Shown here in pieces: positions 36,558 to 45,654 of a stretch of DNA of 64,000 nt. A program made the translations under genes and the position numbers. Origin of the DNA: an uncultured Methanobrevibacter sp. (GTDB taxonomy: Archaea > Methanobacteriota > Methanobacteria > Methanobacteriales > Methanobacteriaceae); assembly GCF_902784195.1 (NCBI RefSeq), contig NZ_CACZTX010000002.1:186001-250000 (forward strand), written 5' to 3'. Positions within the stretch are counted from its first letter, which is position 1. Every line of letters starts with the position of its first letter. Below the pieces are notes generated by a model. That model made no database searches, was not told the origin of the DNA, and worked only from the letters and a program-made list of their open reading frames with translations.

Positions 36558-37097
36558 ATGGTATTAGCTGCAGCTATAAGGGAAGAAATTGAAATTCCTG
36601 AAGGCGTTGAAGTTATAATTGAAGATGAAGTTACTGTAAAAGGACCAAATGGTGAAACTTCCAGAAAATTTTCTTATCCTAATGTAACTATTGCAAAAGA
36701 AGATAATCTTGTTGTTCTTGAAACCGCTTTCCCTAAAAAGAAAGACAAATCAATGATTGGAACTACTAGAGCTCACATCAACAATATGATTACTGGTGTA
36801 ACTGACGGTTTCACTTATCATATGAAAATTGTATTTGCTCACTTTCCAATGGCTGTGAAAGTTCAAGACAAAGAAAAAACTGTTACTATCGAGAACTTTA
36901 TTGGAGAAAGACATCCTAGATCTTCAAAAATCGTTGGAGATGCTAAAGTTCAAGTTAAAGGTGATGAAGTAATCATTACTGGTGTTAACAAGGAAGATGT
37001 CGGTCAAACTATGGCTAACTTAGAACAAGCTACTAAAATTAGAGGTAAAGATCCTAGAGTATTCCAGGATGGTATCTATTTAACTAGTAGAGAATAG
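36558..37097 (+). CDS. rpl6: Ribosomal protein L6 (uL6)
   Basis: 179 residues with two L6 alpha/beta domains: 'REEIEIPEGVEVIIEDEVTV' and 'GDEVIITGVNKEDVGQTMANLEQ'. 'FIGERHPRSSKIV' is the archaeal variant. It lies near the sarcin-ricin loop. ATG 36558 follows 'taggtgattaaat'. It is 10 bases after S8. Confidence 0.95.
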   Translation: MVLAAAIREEIEIPEGVEVIIEDEVTVKGPNGETSRKFSYPNVTIAKEDNLVVLETAFPKKKDKSMIGTTRAHINNMITGVTDGFTYHMKIVFAHFPMAVKVQDKEKTVTIENFIGERHPRSSKIVGDAKVQVKGDEVIITGVNKEDVGQTMANLEQATKIRGKDPRVFQDGIYLTSRE

Positions 37098-37114
37098 TTA
37101 TAATGGTGATTTGA

Positions 37115-37441
37115 ATGAGTAAAGATTTTAAAAGACAAGAATATGCTCGTTATAAAAAATTAGGAACCAAATGGAGACGTCCTAGAGGAAAAACTAGTAA
37201 AATGAGAAGATACGAAGCAGGTAAACCTGCAATGCCATCTATTGGTTATCGTACTCCTAGAGCTACTAGAGGATTACATCCTTCTGGTTACAAAGATGTT
37301 CTTGTTAATAACATGAAAGAATTAGAAGCAATTGACGGCGAAACTGAAGCTGCAAGAATCAGTGCTACTATTGGTAAACGTAAAAAAGAATTGATGTTAG
37401 AAAAAGCATCAGAATTAGGTATAAAAGTTTTAAATAAATAA
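37115..37441 (+). CDS. rpl32e: Ribosomal protein L32e (eL32)
   Basis: 108 residues, a short archaeal L32e: '[27 protein letters not shown]' region and '[16 protein letters not shown]'. It is the last gene before a 486-base break in the superoperon, and a perfect 20-base palindrome follows 10 bases after its stop. ATG 37115 follows 'aatggtgatttga'. Confidence 0.94.
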   Translation: MSKDFKRQEYARYKKLGTKWRRPRGKTSKMRRYEAGKPAMPSIGYRTPRATRGLHPSGYKDVLVNNMKELEAIDGETEAARISATIGKRKKELMLEKASELGIKVLNK

Positions 37442-37451
37442 ATGCAAAGAA

Positions 37452-37471
37452 AGAAAAATTTAAATTTTTCT
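37452..37471 (+). terminator. Perfect 20-base palindrome after L32e
   Basis: AGAAAAATTT / AAATTTTTCT lies 10 bases after the L32e stop. Together with the promoter-like sequence at about 37550 it suggests that the L3-to-L32e transcript ends here. Confidence 0.5.
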
Positions 37472-37927
37472 CATGATAGATGATAAAATTAAGTTTTTTC
37501 ATTTCCTAAAATTGTTAAGCGATTTAATTAAAGTAAATTTTTAAAATTATAAATTTATAAAGCTTACTTATAAGAAAAATAGGGGCGTTGTATAAGGTTG
37601 GTAAGGGATTATTGAATACGTCTTTAACCTCATACCACAACATATATGACAATGATTCTAATCAATTAATTGATTCGGGGATTTAATATACTAAATTTCT
37701 GGATAAAGGTGAAATAATTAATTGTGTGTAATTTAATGAGTAAATTTATGGAAAATTTATTTTTTAAATATATTGGCCAAAAGTCAAGCAAAAGAATCTT
37801 TTTTCTTATTAAAAGCTAACAATTAAATTAAAACAACTAAATTAAATGAATTTTAATTTATTTGAATAAAGGGAAACTTGAAGAAATTTTATTCAAGTTT
37901 ATCAGCTAACTATATGGAGGATTATTA
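37472..37927 (+). promoter_or_regulatory. Break in the ribosomal operon: promoter and hairpin leader of L19e
   Basis: A TATA-like 'aaattataaatttataaag' lies at about 37544-37562. It is followed by a GC-richer element at 37587-37641 able to fold as GTTGT/ACAAC plus AGGTT/AACCT around an internal loop. The remaining 285 bases are AT-rich without a gene. I read it as a promoter with a structured 5' leader for L19e-L18-S5-L30-L15. Confidence 0.5.
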
Positions 37928-38374
37928 ATGAATCTTACTACACAAAAAAGATTAGCTGCTAGTATACTTAAAGTTGGAGTAAACCGTGTATGGATAGATC
38001 CTGATAAAATTGAAGAAGTTTCTAGAGCTATTACAAGAGACGGTATCAAACAACTTATAGATCAAGGTATTATCAAAGCTAAACCAAAAACTGGTATTAG
38101 TAGCTACAGATCTAAAAAAATCAAAGAGCAAAAGAAAAAAGGTAAACGTAAAGGAAGAGGTAGTATCAAAGGAGCTAAAAACGCTCGTACTCCTAAAAAA
38201 CAAGTTTGGATGAAAACCATCCGTGCTTTAAGAACTGACTTAAAAGACATGAGAGACGCTGGTGAAATTGACCGTACTACCTACCGTAAATTATACAAAA
38301 TGGCAAAAGGTGGAGCTTTCAGAAGTAAATCTTACATGAAAACTTACGCTAGAGACCATGATTTAATCAAATAG
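37928..38374 (+). CDS. rpl19e: Ribosomal protein L19e (eL19)
   Basis: 148 residues: 'TQKRLAASILKVGVNRVWIDP', 'AITRDGIKQLIDQGIIK' and the very basic 'KGKRKGRGSIKGAKNARTPKK', typical of eL19, which spans to the small subunit as a bridge. ATG 37928 follows 'atggaggattatta'. It is the first gene of the second ribosomal block. Confidence 0.96.
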   Translation: MNLTTQKRLAASILKVGVNRVWIDPDKIEEVSRAITRDGIKQLIDQGIIKAKPKTGISSYRSKKIKEQKKKGKRKGRGSIKGAKNARTPKKQVWMKTIRALRTDLKDMRDAGEIDRTTYRKLYKMAKGGAFRSKSYMKTYARDHDLIK

Positions 38375-38385
38375 GAGGAATGGAC

Positions 38386-38967
38386 TTGGCAAGCGGATCA
38401 AATTATAAAGTAGCTTTCAGAAGAAGAAGAGAAGGTAAAACTGATTATGCTACTAGAGCGAAATTAGTTGGTGTAGATAAATCCAGATTAGTTGTAAGAA
38501 TTTCCAATGCTAACTGTATTGTTCAAGTGATCAATGTTGGTAAAGACGGTGATGAAACTGTTGTATCAGCTCACAGTAAAGAATTAAACAAATTAGGATG
38601 GTTAGCAGGAAACAAAAACACTAGTGCTGTTTATTTAACTGCATACTTATGTGGTAAAAAAGCTGTTGCAGCAGGTATTGAATATGCTGTTGCTGATATT
38701 GGTTTAAAATCTCCTATTAGAGGATCAAAAGTATTTGCTGCTGTTAAAGGTGCTGCAGATGCTGGTTTAAATGTACCATACGGTGAATCTATTATCCCTA
38801 CTGAAGACAGAATTAATGGTGAACACATTGCAGAATATGCAGAAAGCTTAGATGAAGAAGAATTAAACAAAAAATTCTCCCAATACTTAGCTAAAGGTCT
38901 TCAACCTACTGATTTACCTGAACACTTTGAAGAAATTAAAGATAAAATTGACGAGGCTGAATTATGA
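38386..38967 (+). CDS. rpl18: Ribosomal protein L18 (uL18), TTG start
   Basis: 193 residues from TTG 38386, giving 'MASGSNYKVAFRRRREGKT', the conserved L18 start. 'aggagg' (38373-38378) is correctly spaced for this TTG, while the in-frame ATG at 38380 directly abuts it. 'TDYATRAKLV', 'LGWLAGNKNTSAVYLTAYLCGKKA' and 'HIAEYAESL' are the archaeal L18 (L5-eukaryote) pattern. It binds 5S rRNA. It overlaps S5 by four bases. Confidence 0.94.
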   Translation: MASGSNYKVAFRRRREGKTDYATRAKLVGVDKSRLVVRISNANCIVQVINVGKDGDETVVSAHSKELNKLGWLAGNKNTSAVYLTAYLCGKKAVAAGIEYAVADIGLKSPIRGSKVFAAVKGAADAGLNVPYGESIIPTEDRINGEHIAEYAESLDEEELNKKFSQYLAKGLQPTDLPEHFEEIKDKIDEAEL

Positions 38968-39605
38968 GCTTTAATATGGATGACTGGGAACCTAAAACCA
39001 ATTTAGGTAAAGAAGTAAAAGCAGGAAATATCACCGATATTGACGAAATCTTCGAAAAAGGTCTCCCTATAATGGAATTAGAAATTGTAGATGCATTACT
39101 TCCTGATTTAGAAGAAGAAGTAATGGATGTAAATTTAGTTCAAAGAATGCACAAATCTGGTAGAAAAGTAAACTTTAGAGTAATCGTTGCAGTAGGTAAC
39201 AAAAATGGTTATGTAGGTTTAGGACAAGGTAAAGCTAGAGAAGTAGGTCCTGCTATCAGAAAAGCTGTAGATAATGCTAAATATAACATTATCAAAGTAA
39301 GAAGAGGTTGTGGAGACTGGGGTTGTGTTTGTGGAAGACAACACACTGTACCTTTCAAAGTAACCGGTAAAGCAAGTAGTGTAAACGTAACCTTAAGACC
39401 TGCTCCTGCAGGTGTAGGTTTAGCTATTGGTGATGTTGGTAAAACCATCCTCTCCCTTGCTGGTATCAAAGACGTATGGTCTCAAGCAAGTGGACAAACC
39501 CAAACTACTGTAAACTTTGCTAATGCTGTATTCGAAGCTTTAAAAGAAGCAAGCAGAATGAAAGCTTCAGAACAAGACCTTAAAAATATGGGAGTAATCC
39601 AATAA
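38964..39605 (+). CDS. rps5: Ribosomal protein S5 (uS5)
   Basis: 213 residues: the dsRNA-binding N domain '[26 protein letters not shown]' and the C domain '[22 protein letters not shown]'. '[12 protein letters not shown]' carries three cysteines, typical for archaeal S5. It lines the mRNA entry and affects accuracy. ATG 38964 overlaps the L18 stop. Confidence 0.96.
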   Translation: MSFNMDDWEPKTNLGKEVKAGNITDIDEIFEKGLPIMELEIVDALLPDLEEEVMDVNLVQRMHKSGRKVNFRVIVAVGNKNGYVGLGQGKAREVGPAIRKAVDNAKYNIIKVRRGCGDWGCVCGRQHTVPFKVTGKASSVNVTLRPAPAGVGLAIGDVGKTILSLAGIKDVWSQASGQTQTTVNFANAVFEALKEASRMKASEQDLKNMGVIQ

Positions 39606-39616
39606 ACGGTGGTATC

Positions 39617-40075
39617 ATGTATTTAGTAATTAGAATTAGAGGTACTACTGGTGTTAAACAAGGCATTGCTAGTACTTTAGAAATGTTAAGACTTAACAGA
39701 ATTAGTCATGCTGTATTAGTTGATGAAAACCCAAGTTACAAAGGTATGCTCCAAAAAGCAAAAGACTACATCACTTGGGGAGAAGTTGATTTAGAAACTC
39801 TCACTGAACTTGTTGAAAAAAGAGGAAGATTAGTTGGTGGAGCTCGTCTCTCTGAAGAATACTTAAGCGAAAACACTGATTACTCTACCTTTGAAGAATT
39901 AGCTAATGCATTACTCAATGGAGAACTCAAAGCTCAAGATATTGATATGAAACCTGTATTCCGTTTACATCCTCCAAGAAAAGGATACAAAGGAATTAGA
40001 CATTCTGTAAACGAAGGAGGATCCTTAGGTTACAGAGGCGAAGATATTAATAATCTTGCAAAAAGAATGGCTTAA
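39617..40075 (+). CDS. rpl30: Ribosomal protein L30 (uL30)
   Basis: 152 residues, the long archaeal L30: '[33 protein letters not shown]' region and the C-terminal '[17 protein letters not shown]'. It lies 11 bases after S5 and 12 before L15. ATG 39617 follows 'acggtggtatc'. Confidence 0.95.
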   Translation: MYLVIRIRGTTGVKQGIASTLEMLRLNRISHAVLVDENPSYKGMLQKAKDYITWGEVDLETLTELVEKRGRLVGGARLSEEYLSENTDYSTFEELANALLNGELKAQDIDMKPVFRLHPPRKGYKGIRHSVNEGGSLGYRGEDINNLAKRMA

Positions 40076-40087
40076 GGGTGGATTATT

Positions 40088-40525
40088 ATGATTAGAAAAG
40101 GTAAAAAGATTAATAAGATGAGAGGTTCCAGATCTAACGGTGGAGGCTCTGTCAAAAGGAGAAGAGGAGCAGGTAACAAAGGTGGTAAAGGTAAAGCTGG
40201 AGCTGGAAAACACCACTGGTCCACTACCGTAATTGAAAACAGATATTACTTCGGTAAACACGGTTTCAAAAGACCTCAAAAAACTATCCACAAATCTTAT
40301 CCTGTCAACTTAAACTTCTTGAATGACAAAGCTGAAGAGTTTGTAGAACAAGGAATTGCAACTAAAGAAGACGATGTTATTGTAATTGATGTAACTGAAT
40401 TAGGTTACAACAAAGTTTTAGCAACCGGATCTCTTGACATTCCTTTAGTAGTTAAATCTCCTGCATTCTCTGAAAGCGCAATCGAAAAAATAGAAGAAGC
40501 TGGCGGAGAAGCTGTAGAACTTTAG
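40088..40525 (+). CDS. rpl15: Ribosomal protein L15 (uL15)
   Basis: 145 residues: 'KGKKINKMRGSRSNGGGSVK', a Gly/Lys-rich assembly extension, and 'VIDVTELGYNKVLATGSLDIPL'. It is a late-assembly protein of the large subunit and the last gene before two successive terminator-like hairpins and the separate secY promoter. ATG 40088 follows 'gggtggattatt'. Confidence 0.95.
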   Translation: MIRKGKKINKMRGSRSNGGGSVKRRRGAGNKGGKGKAGAGKHHWSTTVIENRYYFGKHGFKRPQKTIHKSYPVNLNFLNDKAEEFVEQGIATKEDDVIVIDVTELGYNKVLATGSLDIPLVVKSPAFSESAIEKIEEAGGEAVEL

Positions 40526-40532
40526 ACCCACC

Positions 40533-40557
40533 TTTTACTGGCCTTCGGCCAGCAAAA
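40533..40557 (+). terminator. GC-rich hairpin after L15
   Basis: Stem CTGGCC/GGCCAG with a 3-base loop, extended by TTTT/AAAA across one mismatch. It is an unusually GC-rich stem for this genome and lies 8 bases after the stop. Confidence 0.6.
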
Positions 40558-40577
40558 GCTGGACCAAAATTCTTTTC

Positions 40578-40610
40578 ACTAGTTTGGGAGTGTCATGCTC
40601 TTTAACTAGT
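40578..40610 (+). terminator. Second hairpin after L15 with a T tract
   Basis: Outer arms ACTAGTT/AACTAGT with inner GAG/CTC, followed by 'tttaattttttattttttttt'. Together with the preceding stem it gives a two-part end to the ribosomal transcript. Confidence 0.6.
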
Positions 40611-41047
40611 TTTAATTTTTTATTTTTTTTTAAATTATTCTAAATATTTTTTCTGTACTTTTTTAATATTTTTTTTAAATTTTTTAAATCATTTTTTAAT
40701 TATTATTCTTTATTCTTATTTTAAAATTTTTATAAATTCATTAAAATTCAATATTAATTTAGTTAATTTTTGTATTATTTATCGAATAGTTTATATTATA
40801 TAAAAATTATATTTATTATTAATCTAAAATATTATAATATTATATATAATATATAAGGCAAATTTAGATGATTTTTAATCGCTAATCTTGATCACTTTTT
40901 GTGATTTATTTCTAATATTTTGGATTTACATTAAAAGAATATTAAAAATTTATAAATTAATAAATTCAAAGTTGGAATTTAATTTATTCTTATTGTAAAT
41001 AATTAAAATCTGATTTGAATTAATAGATAATAATTAACGGGGAAAAA
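40611..41047 (+). promoter_or_regulatory. AT-rich promoter region of secY
   Basis: TATA-like 'tttatattatataaa' at about 40790-40804 and 'attatatataatatata' at about 40839-40855 are both possible. No gene is seen in 437 bases. secY therefore has its own promoter rather than depending on the ribosomal transcript. Confidence 0.4.
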
Positions 41048-42412
41048 ATGATTTTAGAGAATTTTAAGCCTATATTTAAGTTACTTCCTGAGGTCAAGAC
41101 TCCTATTCATAGGCAAGACTTTAGTGAAAAGCTTAAATGGACCGCTATAGTTTTAGTTATATATTATTTCTTAGCTCAAATTCCGTTATATGGTTTGAGT
41201 CCAGCTGCAGTTGACCAATTTGCCCAATTAAGAGCTGTTATGGCAGGTAGTTTTGGGTCAATACTTACTTTAGGTATAGGGCCTATTGTAACTGCATCCA
41301 TTGTATTGCAACTATTGGTCGGTGCAAAAATATTAAATCTAGACTTATCTCAACATGAACATAAGGCTATGTTTCAAAGTACTCAAAAATTATTAGCTAT
41401 TTTATTCACAATATTCGAAGCGGCAGTTTTAGTGCTTACTGGAAGTTTAGTGCCTATTGATAATTCTTTTTATGGTATAATGATTCTCCAATTGGTTATT
41501 GGAGCAATTTTAATCTTATATCTTGATGAAGTAGTATCCAAATGGGGATTCGGTAGTGGTGTAGGATTGTTCATTGCTGCTGGTGTAGCACAAACCATTA
41601 TCACTGGAACATTTAACTTCTTGCCAGCTACTGCGGCATCTACAACTGCTTCAGGTATTCTTCCTGGATTTATCCAATCCATTATCGGAGGAGCTCCTAA
41701 CTTCGCTATATTGATTCCATTGATTGCAACTATCATTGTATTCCTTATGGCTGTATACGGTGAAAGTATGAGAATAGAAATTCCTATTTCTCACGGTCAA
41801 GTAAGAGGACATGGTAGAATTAGAGGAGCTGTAGGTAAATATCCTTTAAAATTCATTTATGCAAGTAACATGCCGGTTATTTTAACAAGTGCACTTCTTG
41901 TAAACATTTCACTTTTCGCGAGTGTGTTCCAAAAACTTGGTTTCCCTATATTAGGTCAAGTTTCCGGTGGTAGGCCAATCAGTGGTCTTGCATTATGGTT
42001 AACCACTCCAAATAGTTTAAGTGTATTGTTTACAAATCCATTGAGAGTAATATTCTATGGTATTTTCTTCTTAGCTTGTTGTGTGCTTTTCTCCTGGCTA
42101 TGGGTGGAAATCAGTGGTTCCTTAAATGCGAAGGAAGTTTCCAAGCAACTTTATAATTCAGGTATACAAATTCCTGGTTTCAGAAGCAGTAAAAGACAAC
42201 TTTATATGATTATGAAAAAGTATATTCCAGCTCTTACAATTCTCGGTGGTTTGTTTGTAGGTATATTGGCATTTATTGCTGATTTGACTGGTGCTCTTGG
42301 TGGAGGTACTGGTGTATTGCTTACTGTAGGTATTGTATACAAGCTTTACGAAGAAATTGCTCAAGAGCAACTTATGGAAATGCACCCAATGTTAAGAAAA
42401 GTATTTGAATAA
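41048..42412 (+). CDS. secY: Preprotein translocase subunit SecY (Sec61 alpha)
   Basis: 454 residues, ten hydrophobic helices, with archaeal Sec61-type motifs ('YFLAQIPLYGLSPAAVDQF', the plug region, 'SQHEHKAMFQSTQKLLA', 'PISHGQVRGHGRIRGAVGKYPLKFIYASNMPVIL'-type loop). With SecE and Sec-beta it forms the protein-conducting channel. ATG 41048 follows 'acggggaaaaa'. Its position after L15 is universal. Confidence 0.96.
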   Translation: MILENFKPIFKLLPEVKTPIHRQDFSEKLKWTAIVLVIYYFLAQIPLYGLSPAAVDQFAQLRAVMAGSFGSILTLGIGPIVTASIVLQLLVGAKILNLDLSQHEHKAMFQSTQKLLAILFTIFEAAVLVLTGSLVPIDNSFYGIMILQLVIGAILILYLDEVVSKWGFGSGVGLFIAAGVAQTIITGTFNFLPATAASTTASGILPGFIQSIIGGAPNFAILIPLIATIIVFLMAVYGESMRIEIPISHGQVRGHGRIRGAVGKYPLKFIYASNMPVILTSALLVNISLFASVFQKLGFPILGQVSGGRPISGLALWLTTPNSLSVLFTNPLRVIFYGIFFLACCVLFSWLWVEISGSLNAKEVSKQLYNSGIQIPGFRSSKRQLYMIMKKYIPALTILGGLFVGILAFIADLTGALGGGTGVLLTVGIVYKLYEEIAQEQLMEMHPMLRKVFE

Positions 42413-42424
42413 TTTTGATTGAAA

Positions 42425-42446
42425 ATTGATAATTGATTTTATCAAT
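42425..42446 (+). terminator. Hairpin after secY
   Basis: Perfect 8-base arms ATTGATAA / TTATCAAT with a 6-base loop, 12 bases after the SecY stop. There is no long T tract, so it may be an RNA-stability element. Confidence 0.4.
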
Positions 42447-42588
42447 GGCATTGATCAATTATTCAGATGCATATAATTAGAAGAATTTTGGAAATGATTA
42501 ATCAATCATTCCTTTATTTTTTTTCTTTTGTGATTATTATTAGTTAATTAAAATTAAAATTTTAATGTTTAATGTGAGAGGGATTTAA

Positions 42589-43146
42589 ATGAAATTAGTA
42601 GTTTTAACTGGAATTCCAGGTTCTGGAAGTACAACTATACTTAAAAAGACATTAGAAGAAGTGGATTATCTTCATTTAAACTATGGAGATATCATGACTG
42701 AAATCGCTGTAGAAAAAGGTCTTGTTGAAAATAGGGATGAGTTAAGAAAATTACCTGCAGACACTCAAAAGGAGATTCAAAAAGAAGCAGGTCTCAGAAT
42801 TAAGGAAAAATCTGAATCTGAAAATGTTATTGTTGACACTCATTGTACTATTAGCACACCTGCTGGTTTCTTGCCAGGCCTTCCTAAATGGGTTTTAGAA
42901 GGATTAAATCCAGACACTTTCATTTTAGTCGAAGCTCATCCTGATGAGATCATGGTTAGAAGAATGAGTGATGAAACCAGACAAAGAGATGCTGAAAAGG
43001 CAAAGGATATCCAGTTACATCAAGAAATGAACAGAGCTGCAGCTATGGCTTATGCTACTTTAACTGGTGCAACTGTAAAAATTATTAATAATCATGATAA
43101 TCATTTGCCATCAACCGTTAGAAAAATGGTTGAACTTTTAAAATAA
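42589..43146 (+). CDS. adkA: Adenylate kinase, archaeal type
   Basis: 185 residues: P-loop 'VLTGIPGSGSTTILKKTLEE' and 'NYGDIMTEIAVEKG', 'IVDTHCTISTPAGFLPGLP' and 'RMSDETRQRDAE'. This is the archaeal AdkA, which is distinct from the bacterial enzyme and interconverts ATP, ADP and AMP. ATG 42589 follows 'gagagggatttaa'. The secY-adkA-DUF106 order is conserved in archaea. Confidence 0.94.
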   Translation: MKLVVLTGIPGSGSTTILKKTLEEVDYLHLNYGDIMTEIAVEKGLVENRDELRKLPADTQKEIQKEAGLRIKEKSESENVIVDTHCTISTPAGFLPGLPKWVLEGLNPDTFILVEAHPDEIMVRRMSDETRQRDAEKAKDIQLHQEMNRAAAMAYATLTGATVKIINNHDNHLPSTVRKMVELLK

Positions 43147-43436
43147 TCATGCATATGATTGACTTGTAATGAAAATTTTATAATAATTAGATTTTTTCTA
43201 ATTATTTTAAATTTTTATCATGTTATTAATCATTTTGATATTAAATTAGCTTATGCTTTAAATTATTAATTTATAAATTTGTAAAAAATTTATAAATTAA
43301 TAGTTTATTGTATTTTTAAAGAATTTATGAAATTATGAATCGCGCATAATTATTTAAATTATGCAATGTTTAAAATTTGTAAAGAAAATAAAATTATAAT
43401 TTACTATTAAAAATTATTAAACATGTGAGGAATGAA

Positions 43437-44045
43437 ATGGCGTATCAAGGTAGTTTTTTATTAGGTATTTCCTGGCTTCAACCAGTGTTTGATGCTATGA
43501 ATGCTGTTCTTAATCCATTAGTTCAAATGGATCCTACCCCTAATAATCCAGTGCTTACTGTATTTGTGATATCATTTATCATATCCCTTTTGACAGTAAC
43601 TGCTCAAAAATTATTAGTGGACCAGGATAAGATGAATGAAATGCAAGCTAAATCAAAAGCTTTGCAAAAAGAGTTGAGAGAAGCTCAAGCTAGTGGAGAC
43701 TCTAAACAAATGGCAAAGGTTCAAGCTAAACAAATGGATATGATGTCAGACCAATCTGAAATTATGAAAATGTCATTTAGACCAATGATTGTTACTATGA
43801 TTCCAATATTGTTAATCTTTGCTTGGATGTGGCAATCTTCAATAAAAGATATTATTGTTGTATTTCCTCCAGCTGTTTATTATTGTACTTTAACTCCGAT
43901 TTTCCACTCATTAGGGCAAATGCTTTATGGTGGTAACATAACTACCATTCCTTATGGAGTTGGATGGTTATGGTGGTACTTCATTTGTACATTTGGAATG
44001 TCACAAATCATTAGGAAATTTATGGGATTCAAAAACGGTTTCTAA
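43437..44045 (+). CDS. DUF106 membrane insertase (YidC/EMC3/TMCO1 superfamily)
   Basis: 202 residues from ATG 43437 ('gtgagg' at the right distance; GTG 43425 overlaps this site). An N-terminal hydrophobic helix (about 33-50), a cytosolic coiled-coil hairpin ('NEMQAKSKALQKELREAQAS', 'MAKVQAKQMDMMSDQSEIMK') and two C-terminal helices give the three-helix Oxa1 layout. The family inserts membrane proteins beside SecY and the ribosome, which fits its place in this cluster. Confidence 0.9.
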   Translation: MAYQGSFLLGISWLQPVFDAMNAVLNPLVQMDPTPNNPVLTVFVISFIISLLTVTAQKLLVDQDKMNEMQAKSKALQKELREAQASGDSKQMAKVQAKQMDMMSDQSEIMKMSFRPMIVTMIPILLIFAWMWQSSIKDIIVVFPPAVYYCTLTPIFHSLGQMLYGGNITTIPYGVGWLWWYFICTFGMSQIIRKFMGFKNGF

Positions 44046-44869
44046 ATTTTGAAAAATTTATGAAATTTGATTTTGAAATTTTTCTGCATGAAAAATTCAT
44101 TAAAATTTCATTTTTTGGAGTGAAAATTTAGCAAATCTTTTTCTTATTATTTAATAAGAATAAAATTCTATTAAATTGAAAGTTTTCTATAACTATTCAA
44201 TTTAATTAATCGTAAAATTAATTTAATTATACTTAGTTGCTACTATTTATTTAATGATTTGTTGATGATATATAACTTTCTGAATATTCATCAATCTAAG
44301 TTATTTTTAGATATTTTATCTAAAATTATTTTCTAGTTTCAATTAAAAAATTAAAATTTTAATAAAATTTGAATTAAAATCATAATCCCAAAAAGTACGA
44401 TATATGTAATACTGAATTTTGGTGAATTTTTAATGATTGGCATGTTAAGTGGGATAGCCTACTTAATTTGGGTTGTTGGAAATTGCCAGGATTTTAAAAT
44501 TTAATTTCTGTAATTTTTCTTACTTGGGATTAAGCTTTGAAAGATTGATCTTTTGAGAAGTTTAATTCTAAAGAAAAAGTATAGAAAACAGTAAAGTATA
44601 TATTAGTTAAATATCATATTAAATAGTGTTAATCATTTAACTAAATGAATTTTAATTATTTTTTAAATTCATTCTAATTTTATGATACTTTTTTCATGAT
44701 ATTTTCAAAATATCTTTTATTCAAAATTTTAGATTTTAAGATATTAAGATATTTTAATATTATTATGTATTTTACTTCAAATCTACAGATTAAGACAATT
44801 TGATATTATTTGGCTTATTAAAAAGTAATATTTGTAGATATTTTTAAAAAAAACAAATTAGGTGAGAAC
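44046..44869 (+). promoter_or_regulatory. 824-base AT-rich gap with one structured element
   Basis: No gene is credible. An AT-only hairpin (TAAATTT/AAATTTA) includes the DUF106 stop. The striking part is 44438-44488 (see separate entry). Downstream AT-rich sequence should contain the L34e promoter, but several TATA-like stretches compete. Confidence 0.4.
44438..44488 (+). ncRNA. Candidate structured RNA upstream of L34e
   Basis: Outer stem TGGCA (44438-44442) / TGCCA (44484-44488) encloses a 9-base stem TTAAGTGGG / CCTACTTAA with one G-U pair and a 4-base loop (44445-44466), followed by 'tttgggttgttgg'. The element is much richer in G and C than its several hundred flanking bases. It could be a leader element or an independent small RNA; the strand is assumed from the neighbouring genes. 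Confidence 0.4.
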
Positions 44870-45136
44870 ATGCCTGCAAATAGATTTAGATCAAGATCAT
44901 ATAAAAGAGTAAACACAAAAACTCCTGGTGGAGTTAATGTTTTAAGATATAAAAAGAAAAAACCATCTAAGCATGTATGTGCTGAATGTGGTGCTGTATT
45001 ACATGGTGTTCCAAGAGGACGTCCTTATGAGATTGGCAAATTAGCAAAATCTCAAAAAAGACCTAACCGTCCATTTGGTGGATACTTATGTCCAAAATGT
45101 GCTCGTAAACATTTCAAAGATGAGGCAAGAAAATAA
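44870..45136 (+). CDS. rpl34e: Ribosomal protein L34e (eL34)
   Basis: 88 residues with the eL34 pattern '[17 protein letters not shown]', the zinc knuckles '[16 protein letters not shown]' and 'CPKCARKH'. ATG 44870 follows 'aggtgagaac'. Its last base overlaps the cmk start (TAATG), so translation is coupled. Confidence 0.95.
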   Translation: MPANRFRSRSYKRVNTKTPGGVNVLRYKKKKPSKHVCAECGAVLHGVPRGRPYEIGKLAKSQKRPNRPFGGYLCPKCARKHFKDEARK

Positions 45137-45654
45137 TGATAATAACAATCGGTGGGACAGCAGGTAGTGGAACTACAACTGCTGCAAAGGTATTATCTGA
45201 AAGATTAGAGATTCCATTCGTTTCTGCTGGTGCAATATTCAGAGAAATGGCTGCAGAGAGAGGAATGACTCCTGTTGAATTCGGCAAATTTGCTGAAAAT
45301 AATACTGACATCGATAAAGAGATTGATAATAGACAAGCTAAACTTGCAGAGGAAGCTCAAGATCTTATTGTTGAAGGAAGACTTTCTGCATACTTCATTG
45401 ATGCGGATTTAAAAGTTTGCTTCACTGCACCTTTAGAAGTTAGAGCTAAAAGGGTATGTGAAAGAGAAGACAAATCAATTGAGCTTGCAAAAGAGGAAAT
45501 TCTTTCCCGTGAAGAAAGTGAAGCTTTAAGATATATGGATATTCATAATATAGATATTAGAAATATGGATATTTATGATTTAATTATAAATACTGACAGC
45601 TTTGATCCTGACAGTATTGCGGAAATTATTTTAACAACATTAAAGGTGATATAA
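45136..45654 (+). CDS. cmk: Cytidylate kinase, archaeal type
   Basis: 172 residues: P-loop 'ITIGGTAGSGTTTAAKVLSE', 'SAGAIFREMAAERGM', 'IVEGRLSAYFIDADLKVCFTAPLEVRAKRV'-type core. It phosphorylates CMP and dCMP. The L34e-cmk-L14e trio is tightly packed with one-base TAATG overlaps on both sides. Confidence 0.93.
   Translation: MIITIGGTAGSGTTTAAKVLSERLEIPFVSAGAIFREMAAERGMTPVEFGKFAENNTDIDKEIDNRQAKLAEEAQDLIVEGRLSAYFIDADLKVCFTAPLEVRAKRVCEREDKSIELAKEEILSREESEALRYMDIHNIDIRNMDIYDLIINTDSFDPDSIAEIILTTLKVI

Noticed and set aside
38380-38382. ATG as the L18 start
   Set aside because: It directly abuts 'aggagg'; TTG 38386 is correctly spaced and yields the normal L18 beginning.
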